39,335 nucleotides of DNA from an uncultured Myxococcales bacterium (GTDB lineage: Bacteria; Myxococcota_A; UBA9042). The position numbers and the translations under genes were made by a program. Of this stretch, positions 25,137 through 33,731 are shown piece after piece; position 1 is the first letter of the stretch; every line of letters begins with the position of its first letter. Location: positions 1 through 39,335 of the forward strand of contig CAIMEY010000092.1 in NCBI GenBank assembly GCA_903840165.1, written 5' to 3'. The notes beneath the pieces were generated by a model. It ran no database searches, was not told the origin of the DNA, and saw only the letters and a list, made by a program, of their open reading frames with translations.

Positions 25137-26159
25137 TCAAATGAAGAAGCCCCGACGTTCACGCAGACCGCGTTGCAACATGACCTGAATGGCCGCGCGG
25201 ACTTGCGCCACTTTCGCGGCAATGGCCACTTCATCGTCATTGGCATCCCCTTGAAAATACATAGGTTCGCCGAAATACAAACGGTACTTCACCGGCGACG
25301 GCAGCGCGGCTAGAGGACCAAGCAGCAACATCCCCGGCGTCACAGGAAAACTGGGGAAATGCAAGAGCTTAGCAATGGGCGCGAGGTTGAACAGGTTGAT
25401 GGTCTGTTCTTCAGCGCCAACGACCGCGATCGGCACGATCGGCGAGTTTGTCTCTAAGGCCAACCGCATGAAACCATGGCCAAACGGCGTCATTTTGTAG
25501 CGATCGACAAAGGGCTTAGCGATGCCGCGCGCGCCCTCCGGAAAGACCATGACGGCTTCTTCAGCTTCCAGCAAGCGCCGGCAGTTGTCCGGCAGGCCGA
25601 CGATTTGACCCCAGCGCGTGTACCAGGCGCTGAAAAAAGGCATGGCAACCGCGAACTTCTCGACCATCGCCCGGGGAATGCGCGGCGGGTCGCGGTCGAG
25701 CATCAGCGCGCCACCGACGGCGACACCATCGAAAGGCAACTGTCCTGAATGATTGCCAATCAGCAAGCACCGCCCATCGGGCACATTGTCAAGCCCATGG
25801 ACTTCCACGCGAAACCACACGCGGTACAGGAATTCCAGGAGCGGCAGCACCGGACGCATCGAATCAGGCTCGAAACCGAAGCTATCCGTGCCGAACTCAC
25901 TCAGGTTTTTGTTGGCGTTGAGCGCGGTCATCCGTCGCTCGACTTCTTCCGGCGGCATGCGCCACGAACCGTCGAGCAGCATCGTGGCGATATCAGACCC
26001 AGCCTCACTGAATTCATGGACAAAACGGTCGATGACGCGGGCTCGCCGCTGTGGCTCGGTCCAGGCCGCGATCTGTCCGGCTGCAGCGGTGCCAAGGCGC
26101 TGTAAACGCTCGACTTGCTCGCGAAAACCCTGGACTTGACTCGACTTGGACTTGGCCAT
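25137..26159 (-). CDS. Lysophospholipid acyltransferase-like protein (Rv0502-like)
   Basis: 340 residues from the ATG at 26159; the open frame continues 66 codons upstream but is Pro/Arg-rich there. An N-terminal helical domain of about 110 residues (VQGFREQVERLQRLGTAAAG, RARVIDRFVHEF) precedes the acyltransferase fold. The active site reads GNHSGQLPFDG with His137 and Asp144, an HX6D spacing instead of HX4D, as I expect for this subfamily. Further motifs are VGLPDNCRRLL and VMVFPEGARG at 204-212, and VPIAVVGAEEQTINL. It would acylate a lipid precursor at the inner membrane. It forms an operon with the epimerase-like gene and diverges from holB across 153 bases, which must hold both promoters. 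Confidence 0.82.
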   Translation of the reverse strand: MAKSKSSQVQGFREQVERLQRLGTAAAGQIAAWTEPQRRARVIDRFVHEFSEAGSDIATMLLDGSWRMPPEEVERRMTALNANKNLSEFGTDSFGFEPDSMRPVLPLLEFLYRVWFRVEVHGLDNVPDGRCLLIGNHSGQLPFDGVAVGGALMLDRDPPRIPRAMVEKFAVAMPFFSAWYTRWGQIVGLPDNCRRLLEAEEAVMVFPEGARGIAKPFVDRYKMTPFGHGFMRLALETNSPIVPIAVVGAEEQTINLFNLAPIAKLLHFPSFPVTPGMLLLGPLAALPSPVKYRLYFGEPMYFQGDANDDEVAIAAKVAQVRAAIQVMLQRGLRERRGFFI

Positions 26160-26312
26160 GGACACCCCGTACGCTGGCCGCAGGATCGCCCAATTTCGTC
26201 GCCCCGGCAACCCCGGCGGAGGCGGCAACGGCGGCGGCTGGCAAATCGGTTGACCCTGCGGCCAACAACGCCGATGCTCACGTGGCGCTATGCACGGCGC
26301 AGGTGGCCACCC

Positions 26313-27380
26313 ATGGCGCTGCAGACGTTTGGTGAAATTGTCGGACATCAGGCCCAAATCCAGGCCTTTGGGCGGCTAATCGCGGGCGGCAAGCCCGGGC
26401 ACGCGTACCTGTTTGAAGGGCCCGAGTCCGTAGGCAAGACCTGCGTGGCCCAAGCGGTTTTGCAACGGCTCAGCTGCCTGCAGGCCCAGCCTCAGGACCC
26501 GGAAGCTTGTGGAGAATGCCGCAGTTGCGTGGCAGCGGCGCGCGGTGAACACCCGGACCTGACTACACTAACTAAGGATGGAACGCGCATCAAGATTGAT
26601 CAGGTTCGCGCGGCGACCGAGCGCCTGAAGTACGAGCCAATCCTTGGAAAAATCAAGGGTATCCTGATCGATGAGGCCGATACCCTGGGCGAAGAGGCGG
26701 CAAACGCTTTGCTCAAGACCCTGGAGGAACCGTGGAGCAACACGCTGTTTATCCTGATTACTGCCAAGCCGCAGCTGCTGTTGGAAACGATTCGATCTCG
26801 CTGTCAGATCATGCGCTTTGCCGACCTATCGCCCAAGGATGTGGCGCGGATTCTGCTGCGCGAGGGCATTGATCCCGACACGGCGCGCATTGCGGCGGGC
26901 GTCGCGGGCGGGGCCTTGCGCGAGGCGAGAGAACTGTGTCATCCCGCAAAGATGCAGGTCGTCGATCGCGTGTCCCGCTTTGTCCTGAACCTGGGCGAAA
27001 AGACTCGGTTTGCCGCCGCGGATTTCATCGAGGAACTGGGCCATGAGCTAGCGCAAGTCCGCAAAGGCGATGAGGTTTCCCCGGCAACTGCCACCAAGGG
27101 CAAGGCGGACTTTACCCGCGCCGATTTGCTGTGGACCGTAGACACCATGCGGGCCGTGTTGCGCGACGTGGTCTTGGTGCAATCGGGTATTTCTACAGAG
27201 GATTTACCCAATCGTCGCCACGCCAAGGCCCTGCAGGCGCTGGCAGACCGCGCGGGGCCGCGGCAACTCGTGGCGGTGGTCGACGCGTGCCAAGCGCTAG
27301 AGAATCGGCTCAACCTCAATCCGAATCCGCGCATGGCGATGATCGCGCTTTTCACGGAAGCCAGCGGCCTGCTGCGGTAG
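26313..27380 (+). CDS. holB: DNA polymerase III subunit delta'
   Basis: 355 residues from the ATG at 26313 (MALQTFGEIVGHQAQIQAF), the standard clamp-loader N-terminus; the frame is open upstream but lacks family similarity. Walker A is GPESVGKT at 36-43. The zinc module uses Cys55, Cys66, Cys69 and Cys72 (CGECRSC). Walker B is GILIDEADTL, and the SRC motif is present in ETIRSRCQ. ANALLKTLEEP is diagnostic for DnaX/HolB. The C-terminal region with DRAGPRQLVAVVDACQALEN matches the delta' collar domain. It belongs to the clamp loader that places the beta sliding clamp on DNA. A DnaX paralog is excluded by length and by the short C-terminus. Cytoplasmic. Confidence 0.9.
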   Translation: MALQTFGEIVGHQAQIQAFGRLIAGGKPGHAYLFEGPESVGKTCVAQAVLQRLSCLQAQPQDPEACGECRSCVAAARGEHPDLTTLTKDGTRIKIDQVRAATERLKYEPILGKIKGILIDEADTLGEEAANALLKTLEEPWSNTLFILITAKPQLLLETIRSRCQIMRFADLSPKDVARILLREGIDPDTARIAAGVAGGALREARELCHPAKMQVVDRVSRFVLNLGEKTRFAAADFIEELGHELAQVRKGDEVSPATATKGKADFTRADLLWTVDTMRAVLRDVVLVQSGISTEDLPNRRHAKALQALADRAGPRQLVAVVDACQALENRLNLNPNPRMAMIALFTEASGLLR

Positions 27381-27447
27381 GCCGAACTTCGGTGGCTCAG
27401 CGGTGATGGCGAAAAACTATTGAAATCCAACTAGTTGCTGAGTCTGC

Positions 27448-27474
27448 TTGGACAGGCGACGGCAGGTGTACAAC
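27448..27474 (+). promoter_or_regulatory. Possible promoter before the TULIP-like lipoprotein gene
   Basis: TTGGAC at 27448-27453 and TACAAC at 27469-27474 are separated by 15 bases, which is shorter than ideal. It lies in the 139-base gap after holB. Speculative. Confidence 0.2.
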
Positions 27475-27519
27475 GTCGCAAGATCCGCTACGCTGGCCGG
27501 GTTGACCATGAGGTACTTC

Positions 27520-30500
27520 ATGCCGTTCTCTGCTTTTGCTCTCCGCGCCCTTGGCCCTTTACCCGCTGGCGGCCGCCGAGGCGCTCACGCCTTTTCGGTC
27601 CTGCGAACCTTGCTGTATTTGCTGGCTCTTTCGCTACAGCTTTCGGCATGCGGCACCGATGAAATCGTCGCGGGGCCCGCCGTGGCCGATGCCAATGGGA
27701 CCTCCGAGGTCTTGGGCGATATCTCGAACGATTCAACGGCATTGCCAGACATTGGTCAGCAAGACGCCGGCGCAGATGTTTGGCAGGACGTCATTGAGCC
27801 AACTGATCTAACAGAAGAAATCGCTGTGGTCGATGTCGGCCCCGGCGGCTGCCCCAGCGACCACTGCGCCATAGGCGACCAATGCTTGGCCAAGGGTAGC
27901 GTAAATCCTTTGAATTCCTGCCAGTTCTGCTTGCCTCTGGCCAGTGAAGTGACATGGTCCGCCGCCGATAGCGCCACTTGCGACGACGGCAACGCCTGCA
28001 CCAACCAAGACCATTGCGACGCCGGCCAATGCGTCGGCACCGCCAGCCTGTGCGACGACGCCAACGGCTGCACCACGGATAGCTGTGATAACTCAGGCAA
28101 TTGCGTTCATTTGCCCAAAGCCGCCACCTGCGACGACGCCAATGTCTGCACAGTGGGCGACGCTTGCGGCGGTGGCGTTTGCCTCGCGGGCAGTCAAACG
28201 CTGAGCTGCGACGACGGAAATCCTTGCACATTCGATAGTTGCTTGCCCGTAGCCACCAAAGTCGGCGACGTCTGGTTGCCCGCGGGTTGCCGAGTCGACA
28301 GCAGCCTCACCTCCCCGTGCGATGACGGCAACGCCTGCACGGCCGGCGATCAGTGCGCGGGCGGGGTCTGCCTGCCCGGCATGGTCAGCAGCTGTGATGA
28401 TCAAAGCCTTTGCACAATCGATAGTTGTGACGCCAAGACCGGCTGCGCGCATCAGGACATCAGCAAGATGTGCCAGGACAGCAATCCCTGCACCGATGAG
28501 GCCTGTGATCCCGGTCAGGGCTGTGTTTTTCCTTTCAATACAAAACCTTGCGATGACATCAACGCCTGCACCAGCGCTGACACCTGCAGCCAAGGGGCCT
28601 GCATCGGCCAAGCCGTCCCGGTGCAAGACGGCAACTTGTGCACTGACGACAGCTGCGACAGCAAAGTCGGCGTGCTGCACATGGCCAACGCCCTGCCGTG
28701 CGACGACGGAAATGCCTGTACACTTCAGGATGTATGCGCGCTGTCCCAGTGCCAGCCCGGGCTCCAGCCTCTGGTCTGCGATGACAAGAATCCGTGCACC
28801 GATGACAGCTGTGATCCCAAGCAAGGGTGCGTTTTCCAAAATAACACAACACCTTGCGACGATGGCTCGGCGTGTACGGCCCAGGACACCTGCCAAGCGG
28901 GCGCCTGCGTCGGTCAGGCCGTTGACTGCAATGACAAGAACGACTGCACGACCGATTCGTGTGATCCCAAGCAAGGTTGCAAGCACGCGCTCATCGTGTC
29001 CAACGCCTGCCGCCCGGTCATTACGGTGGACTATCCCCCGCGCGCCGCGACGATTGCCCAACCAGGTCCGTTGGTTACGGTCAAGGGCCACGTCGTGAGC
29101 GGTGCCGGGCCAATTACGCAGTTGAGCCTCAATGGTCAGCCCTTGGCAGTGGGCGCGGATGGCAGCTTCAGTCAGGATGTGCAGTCAAAAATCGGTGGGA
29201 ATACGCTGGTTTTCGATGCGACAGATAGCTTTGGCTCCGCAAAAAAGCGGGTCCAGGCCTACCTGTGGTCGACGAGCTTCTACAAGCCCGATGCAGCGCA
29301 ACCCGGCACGGGCATGGTGGATCCGGGCCTTGGCTTCTGGCTGAGCCAACTGATTATTGACAGCGGCGTTCATGACCAGAGTAAACCCAAGGATTTGGCT
29401 ACGATTTTCGAGATTGTCATTAAGAGCCTAAACATCGGCTCGCTGCTGACCAATCCGGTTTACAATGCCAATAATCTAACTGTGGACTTGACAAACCTCA
29501 AGTACGACCCGGCGACGGTTACCCTCAAATCGCAGCCCGGGTCCTTGCATCTGACGGCGACGATTGCTAATGTTACCGGCGACTTAAACGCAAACTATAA
29601 GGTCTGCGTCATCGGCTGCTTCAACGTGCCCATCACTGGCAAGCTGACGATGTCGAGCATTGTCATCAGCTCGGACATGGTGCCCTCGGTCAAGCCGGAC
29701 CATACCCTGCAGGTCAAGTTGCTGAACTCCTCAGTTGCCTTGAATAACATGCAGTTGACTCTGTCCAATCCGGTGGTGAACTTCCTGCTCGGAGGCGTGA
29801 TGAATGCCGTGCTCGGGATGTTCAAGTCCCAGCTAGAGAGCGCCTTTGCCAGCCAAATTGCCGCGAGTTTGGAGCCGACCTTGGCCAATGCCTTGGGCGC
29901 ACTGGCCATTCAGACCAACTTTGGTATCAACAAGTTGGATGGGTCGGGGGCCAAGGTCATGGTGCAGATTCAGACCGATTTCTCGGCCGTACAGGTGAGT
30001 GCGCCGGGGGCTGAGTTCGACCTAAGGGCCCGGGCGATGTCGGTAAAGACCAATCCGTACGATAACTTGGGCGTGCCCGCGCGTGTGGGCTGTGCGGCCG
30101 CGGCACAAAAGCTTGTGGTTCTGCAGAAGTCGCCCCTAGAACTCGTGGTGGCTGATGACGCCTTCAACGAGCTGCTGTGGGCGACCTGGAATGGCGGACT
30201 CTTTGAGTTTCCCGTTCCAGCATCCATGCTTGGCAGCGTCGACCTGAGCAAATACGGCGTCAGCGATTTGCAGATGACGGTATCGGCCATGCTGGCCCCG
30301 ACCATGTCGGACTGCGGCAATGGCGACCTCGTGGCCCATATCGGCGATTTCAAGGTGACAGCCAAGCTCAATTTGCTGGGGCAGCCCATGGATGTGGTGA
30401 TGTATGCGACGTTTACCGCCGGCGTGACGGTGCTGGCCAACAATGGCCAACTGGGCATTAGCTTGACGGATGTCAAGTCTGCCGACCTCGAAGTAGATGT

Positions 30501-30735
30501 TCAGCAAGACAACATGGTTTCCAGCGAAGGCGTGCTTGGTCAACTGGTGAAAGACAATCTTATCAATGGCTTGGTGGCGCAGCTCGGCGGTTCGGCCTTG
30601 GGGGCCTTCCCGATTCCAGCCATCGACTTGAGCGCGGCTGCGAAATTGCCCCCTGGTACCGCGGTGATTGCCATCAACCCCAAGGGTGTCACGCGCAAGG
30701 ACGGCAATTCCATTGTTGGCGGAGATCTTCAATGA
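27520..30735 (+). CDS. Cys-repeat lipoprotein with probable TULIP (BPI/LBP-like) lipid-binding domain
   Basis: 1071 residues from the ATG at 27520, which has TGAGG upstream; an ATG at 27508 is also possible. The signal peptide ends LQLSAC with lipid Cys44. An Asp-rich linker is followed by a CxxC module (near 110-145) and thirteen CDDGNACT-type repeats. After a short Ig-like domain (PGPLVTVKGHVVSG, SLNGQPLAVGADGSFS) there is a 480-residue part without Cys repeats: paired long beta meanders (LTVDLTNLKYDPATVTLKSQ, GDLNANYKVCVIGCFNVPIT), an amphipathic helix (MFKSQLESAFASQIAASLEP), and a second half starting DDAFNELLWATWNGGLFEFP. That last element resembles the second-domain entry of BPI/LBP/CETP proteins. 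A tubular lipid-binding fold is therefore proposed, at the outer membrane. Its stop overlaps the next start (ATGA). Confidence 0.72.
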   Translation: MPFSAFALRALGPLPAGGRRGAHAFSVLRTLLYLLALSLQLSACGTDEIVAGPAVADANGTSEVLGDISNDSTALPDIGQQDAGADVWQDVIEPTDLTEEIAVVDVGPGGCPSDHCAIGDQCLAKGSVNPLNSCQFCLPLASEVTWSAADSATCDDGNACTNQDHCDAGQCVGTASLCDDANGCTTDSCDNSGNCVHLPKAATCDDANVCTVGDACGGGVCLAGSQTLSCDDGNPCTFDSCLPVATKVGDVWLPAGCRVDSSLTSPCDDGNACTAGDQCAGGVCLPGMVSSCDDQSLCTIDSCDAKTGCAHQDISKMCQDSNPCTDEACDPGQGCVFPFNTKPCDDINACTSADTCSQGACIGQAVPVQDGNLCTDDSCDSKVGVLHMANALPCDDGNACTLQDVCALSQCQPGLQPLVCDDKNPCTDDSCDPKQGCVFQNNTTPCDDGSACTAQDTCQAGACVGQAVDCNDKNDCTTDSCDPKQGCKHALIVSNACRPVITVDYPPRAATIAQPGPLVTVKGHVVSGAGPITQLSLNGQPLAVGADGSFSQDVQSKIGGNTLVFDATDSFGSAKKRVQAYLWSTSFYKPDAAQPGTGMVDPGLGFWLSQLIIDSGVHDQSKPKDLATIFEIVIKSLNIGSLLTNPVYNANNLTVDLTNLKYDPATVTLKSQPGSLHLTATIANVTGDLNANYKVCVIGCFNVPITGKLTMSSIVISSDMVPSVKPDHTLQVKLLNSSVALNNMQLTLSNPVVNFLLGGVMNAVLGMFKSQLESAFASQIAASLEPTLANALGALAIQTNFGINKLDGSGAKVMVQIQTDFSAVQVSAPGAEFDLRARAMSVKTNPYDNLGVPARVGCAAAAQKLVVLQKSPLELVVADDAFNELLWATWNGGLFEFPVPASMLGSVDLSKYGVSDLQMTVSAMLAPTMSDCGNGDLVAHIGDFKVTAKLNLLGQPMDVVMYATFTAGVTVLANNGQLGISLTDVKSADLEVDVQQDNMVSSEGVLGQLVKDNLINGLVAQLGGSALGAFPIPAIDLSAAAKLPPGTAVIAINPKGVTRKDGNSIVGGDLQ
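27979..28980 (+). repeat. Thirteen CDDGNACT-type cysteine repeats (coding)
   Basis: Alternating subtypes as in the 9394 lipoprotein, for example CDDGNACTAGDQCAGGVC followed by CDDQSLCTIDSCDAKTGC. The ninth unit has lost cysteines (VQDGNLCTDDSC, then VGVLHM). A DNA core GACGGCAACGCCTGCAC recurs with few changes in several units and in the other lipoprotein genes of the window. Confidence 0.8.
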
Positions 30736-32789
30736 TGCATAGATGTTGGATGCTATCGGTTGGACCATGGGCGGCTCTGAGCTGCGCCGTTGTGTTGCTC
30801 GGTGCGACAGCCTGCACAGACTCGGCAGCGGTCGCCACAGTGGATGCTGCGGCCGTCGATGCTGCGGTCGATGGTGATGCGACTGTGGCGGATTCGCCTG
30901 TGGATACAGGGCTTTCTCTGGATGTTCCCAGCGCTGACCTAGGGGCCGACCTTGGGGCTGACGACGTGACGGCGGCGGTCGATGCGGCCCCTGCCACGTG
31001 TTCGGCCGCGCAGCTTGCGGCTTGTGACGATGGCCTGGACTGCACCGAAGACAGTTGCACCCAGCCGTATGCGGTATGCGCATGGAAATTAAAGGCAAAC
31101 ACCTGTCTTATTGGCGGCGTCTGTGTGGCCGCCGGGGCTGCCAAAGCGGGCAACGGTTGCTCGGTCTGCCAGCCGGAAAAGGCGACGCAAGCATGGAGTT
31201 TGGCTTCTGAAACAACGCCTTGCACGGCAGCCACCGCGTGTACCTTCAACAATCACTGCGCGGCCGATGGCAGTTGCGTCGGCGACGCCGTGGTTTGCGA
31301 TGACGGCAATCCTTGCACCAGTGACGCCTGTGACCCACAAAAGGGCTGTACTTACCCACCGTTGAGCGGCGGAACCTCCTGCAACGACGACAATGCGTGC
31401 ACCACCGCGGACGCCTGCCAACTGCCCGTAGGTGTGGCACCTTTCTGTCAGGGTCTGGCCATTGGCAGTTGCAGCGACAGCAATCCGTGCACTGATGACG
31501 CCTGCGATCCCGCCCAAGGCTGCACCCACACAGACAATTCCGCGCCATGCAGCGACGGTGATGCTTGCACCGCCGGCGACCTCTGCACCGCCGGGGTTTG
31601 CGTGGCGGGCGCCGCGGCCAACTGCGATGACGGCAACAACTGCACCTTGGAAGTCTGCGATAAGTCAGCGGGTTGCTACCATTTGCCCACCAAGAGTCCG
31701 TGCTGCATCGGTGCTACGTCCATTTGCGACGACAATCAGCCGTGCACGACCGACGATTGTGACCCACAAACAGGCGGTTGCAGCCATGTCAACAACATTG
31801 CACCCTGCGCCGATGGCAACGCCTGCACCGGCAGCGACGTCTGTAGCAGCGGGGCTTGCAAGGGCACTGTGATCAGCTGTGACGACAAAAATCCTTGCAC
31901 TACCGATGCTTGCGCCCCCGCCACGGGCTGTGTTCACACACCAGCCGATGGGGCTGCTTGCGATGACGGCAACGCCTGCACCAGCGGTGACGTTTGCAAG
32001 AGTGCCGTGTGTGCCGGCAGCGGCGCCTGCGCGTGCGTGCCGAGTTTTGCCAAGCAAGCCAGCAAGTTAACGAGCTTGCAGATCGGCAATGGCGGCAAAC
32101 CGGGGGAGGGGCTCGACGTCGATGGCAGCGCAGCTACTTGTGCGCCGGCGGGTTGCTCGGCAGGAATTGACAACGAACTCGGGTCTTTAGCTGGCCTTGT
32201 CAACCCACAACTGCTGACCGCGGTCGACAAGGGCTCCGTGGTCTTGGTCTTGGAATACAAGGACTTCAAGCAGGGGCCCATAAGCCTCGCGCTGTACCAG
32301 GGGGCCCTGGACCCGAGCAATCCGGCGTGCGCCATGCAGACCGAGACTTGCTCGTACTTGGTGAGCAAAAGCATGGTGAATTCGCAAACTTGCCAGCCGA
32401 TGGTCGCGCTCAATGGCACCTTGACGGGCAATGCCCTGAGTGCGGGTGGCAAGGGCACTTCCTTTCCGTTTAGTTTGCCGCTCCAAGGTGGCGTGTCGCT
32501 TAACATCACGATCTTCAACGCGAAGATTGTTGGGACTGTGGCGCTGGCCGGGGGCGTGCCAACCACGCTCGATGCCATTCTCGGCGGGGCCGTGCCCAAG
32601 GATTCGCTGATGGCGGCGATCGATGCCTTGCCAGACCAGGGCTTGCCGCTGCCCAAGGACAGTCTCAAGGCCCTGCTCGACAATTTGGTGAGCAACGATA
32701 TCGACACCAACGGCGATGGGCAGCTCGATGCTGCGAGTATTGGCTTTAAGATCAAAGGGATCGCTGCTGTGATTGTAGGAGAGCAGTAG
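30732..32789 (+). CDS. Cys-repeat lipoprotein, partner of the TULIP-like lipoprotein
   Basis: 685 residues. The ATG overlaps the preceding stop, so the two lipoproteins are translationally coupled. The signal peptide ends LLGATAC with lipid Cys28. An Asp/Ala/Val-rich linker (29-95) is followed by a C-rich module shared with the upstream protein (CLIGGVC, GCSVCQPEKATQAW) and eleven CDDGNACT-type repeats. From about residue 435 a different domain begins: LTSLQIGNGGKPGEGLDVDG, GIDNELGSLAGL, VVLVLEYKDF, and an end with DIDTNGDGQLDAASIGFKIK, an Asp-rich calcium-type loop. GIDNELGxLAGL plus the Asp loop resembles a C-terminal module I have seen in myxobacterial lipoproteins; no function is assigned. 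Probably anchored in the same membrane as its neighbour. Confidence 0.72.
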   Translation: MMHRCWMLSVGPWAALSCAVVLLGATACTDSAAVATVDAAAVDAAVDGDATVADSPVDTGLSLDVPSADLGADLGADDVTAAVDAAPATCSAAQLAACDDGLDCTEDSCTQPYAVCAWKLKANTCLIGGVCVAAGAAKAGNGCSVCQPEKATQAWSLASETTPCTAATACTFNNHCAADGSCVGDAVVCDDGNPCTSDACDPQKGCTYPPLSGGTSCNDDNACTTADACQLPVGVAPFCQGLAIGSCSDSNPCTDDACDPAQGCTHTDNSAPCSDGDACTAGDLCTAGVCVAGAAANCDDGNNCTLEVCDKSAGCYHLPTKSPCCIGATSICDDNQPCTTDDCDPQTGGCSHVNNIAPCADGNACTGSDVCSSGACKGTVISCDDKNPCTTDACAPATGCVHTPADGAACDDGNACTSGDVCKSAVCAGSGACACVPSFAKQASKLTSLQIGNGGKPGEGLDVDGSAATCAPAGCSAGIDNELGSLAGLVNPQLLTAVDKGSVVLVLEYKDFKQGPISLALYQGALDPSNPACAMQTETCSYLVSKSMVNSQTCQPMVALNGTLTGNALSAGGKGTSFPFSLPLQGGVSLNITIFNAKIVGTVALAGGVPTTLDAILGGAVPKDSLMAAIDALPDQGLPLPKDSLKALLDNLVSNDIDTNGDGQLDAASIGFKIKGIAAVIVGEQ
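31023..32012 (+). repeat. Eleven CDDGNACT-type cysteine repeats (coding)
   Basis: Four-Cys units such as CDDGNPCTSDACDPQKGC and CSDGDACTAGDLCTAGVC. The fourth has an enlarged loop (CQLPVGVAPFC), and an extra CC dipeptide (PCCIGATSIC) precedes the eighth. Confidence 0.8.
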
Positions 32790-33320
32790 GCCGCGGGGGG
32801 ATGGAGGCCGGCTTGAGCCGAAGTGCCGGCGGACCCGCAAGTATCCCATGAAGATCTAAGGAAAATATTGCCCAACAGCCAGTCTAGGCTCCCTGCCAGG
32901 CCCCAAACCGGTCGCGTCGGCGCAACTTTAGCCATGGCCTCGGCCACTGAAATTGCATTGAAATCGGCAGAAAAGACCGATGACCACAATTGCAGTCCCA
33001 GCCACGCTGCCTGATTGGCAATGGGCGGCAATTCATGGTCCAGACGATGCTGTACGGCGGTTCGGAGGTCAGGATACGGCCATTGCAGCCACAAGCCGTC
33101 GATGCCCGAGTTCGGTTCGGCGGCGGCAAAACCGGCTTGACGGTGCCGTGGCGACCGCTCAGAATCGGCGTGCGGTCGACCGTCGGCGATGGATTTGCCC
33201 AAGAAGACCAAGAGGCAGGCGTAGCAGAGGGCCTCAGAATCGGCGCCCAGCCGCGTTTGCCGAGACAGCGCACGGTCGGACACCGCGGCCGTATCCGCTT
33301 CAGGGGACGGGAGGTACGCG
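32790..33320. other. Intergenic region with a protein-like minus-strand frame
   Basis: 531 bases between the lipoprotein gene and the sigma gene. No plus-strand frame has a ribosome site and natural composition. On the minus strand a frame starting with GTG at 33283 reads plausibly for about 160 residues (EALCYACLLVFLGKSIADGR, GIDGLWLQWPYPDL, PPIANQAAWLGLQLWSSVFS, GLAGSLDWLLGNIF) but then runs antisense into the lipoprotein gene without stopping until 31934. It may be a decayed gene or chance. The sigma gene promoter must lie here, but I see no convincing boxes. GGGAGG at 33309-33314 is the sigma gene's ribosome site. Confidence 0.35.
33309..33314 (+). promoter_or_regulatory. Ribosome binding site of the sigma-like gene
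   Basis: GGGAGG six bases before the ATG at 33321. It is a strong site, supporting translation of this short divergent protein. Confidence 0.6.
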
Positions 33321-33731
33321 ATGAGCGAACTCGATGGCGAAGGCTTTGACTTGCAGCGCCGCTTTGCCCGCAGCGGGGACTCAGCGGCACTGGTGCAACT
33401 CCTGCAAAATTACGGACCTACGCTTCTGGCCTACCTGCGCCTGCGCCTGGGCGACGCTGCAGAGCGGGCGTTTGTCGCGACCGTGGAGCAGGTCGTGGAC
33501 AAGCCCTATTCCGGGCAGTCGGCGCAATTTATCCCGTGGTTACTGGGATTTGCAGCGCGCATTGAGCCTGTTCCATCGGGAGACCGTGGGGCCGAGGCGT
33601 TGTGGTTAGCGGTTCAAGCCGGGCAAGACGTTCATGATATCGCGGCAATACTGGGACTTTCGGTCCCCGTGACGCGTGTCGCGATCGTCCGGGCCATCGC
33701 CCGTTCGACACATCCAGCGGGGCAACCATGA
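33321..33731 (+). CDS. Short, divergent ECF-like sigma factor
   Basis: 136 residues, against about 170-200 for usual ECF sigma factors. Residues 22-82 align with region 2 (LVQLLQNYGPTLLAYLRLRL, FVATVEQVVDK, QFIPWLLGFAARI, the last matching the usual WLYRIARN segment). Residues 91-128 hold a region-4 helix-turn-helix (AVQAGQDVHDIAAILGLSVP followed by VTRVAIVRAIARS). The DAED-type acidic segment of region 2 reads GDAAERAF, and the linker and first half of region 4 are shortened. It may be a minimal sigma or a derivative that no longer binds core polymerase. The stop overlaps the start of the alpha-2-macroglobulin gene (ATGA), exactly the arrangement of sigma/anti-sigma pairs. That context and the HxxxCxxC motif in the partner are the main support. 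Confidence 0.62.
   Translation: MSELDGEGFDLQRRFARSGDSAALVQLLQNYGPTLLAYLRLRLGDAAERAFVATVEQVVDKPYSGQSAQFIPWLLGFAARIEPVPSGDRGAEALWLAVQAGQDVHDIAAILGLSVPVTRVAIVRAIARSTHPAGQP

Noticed and set aside
28093..29091. 332-codon minus-strand frame opposite Cys repeats, with repeated VVA/VIA patterns
   Set aside because: Its regularity is the mirror of the Cys-repeat DNA on the plus strand.
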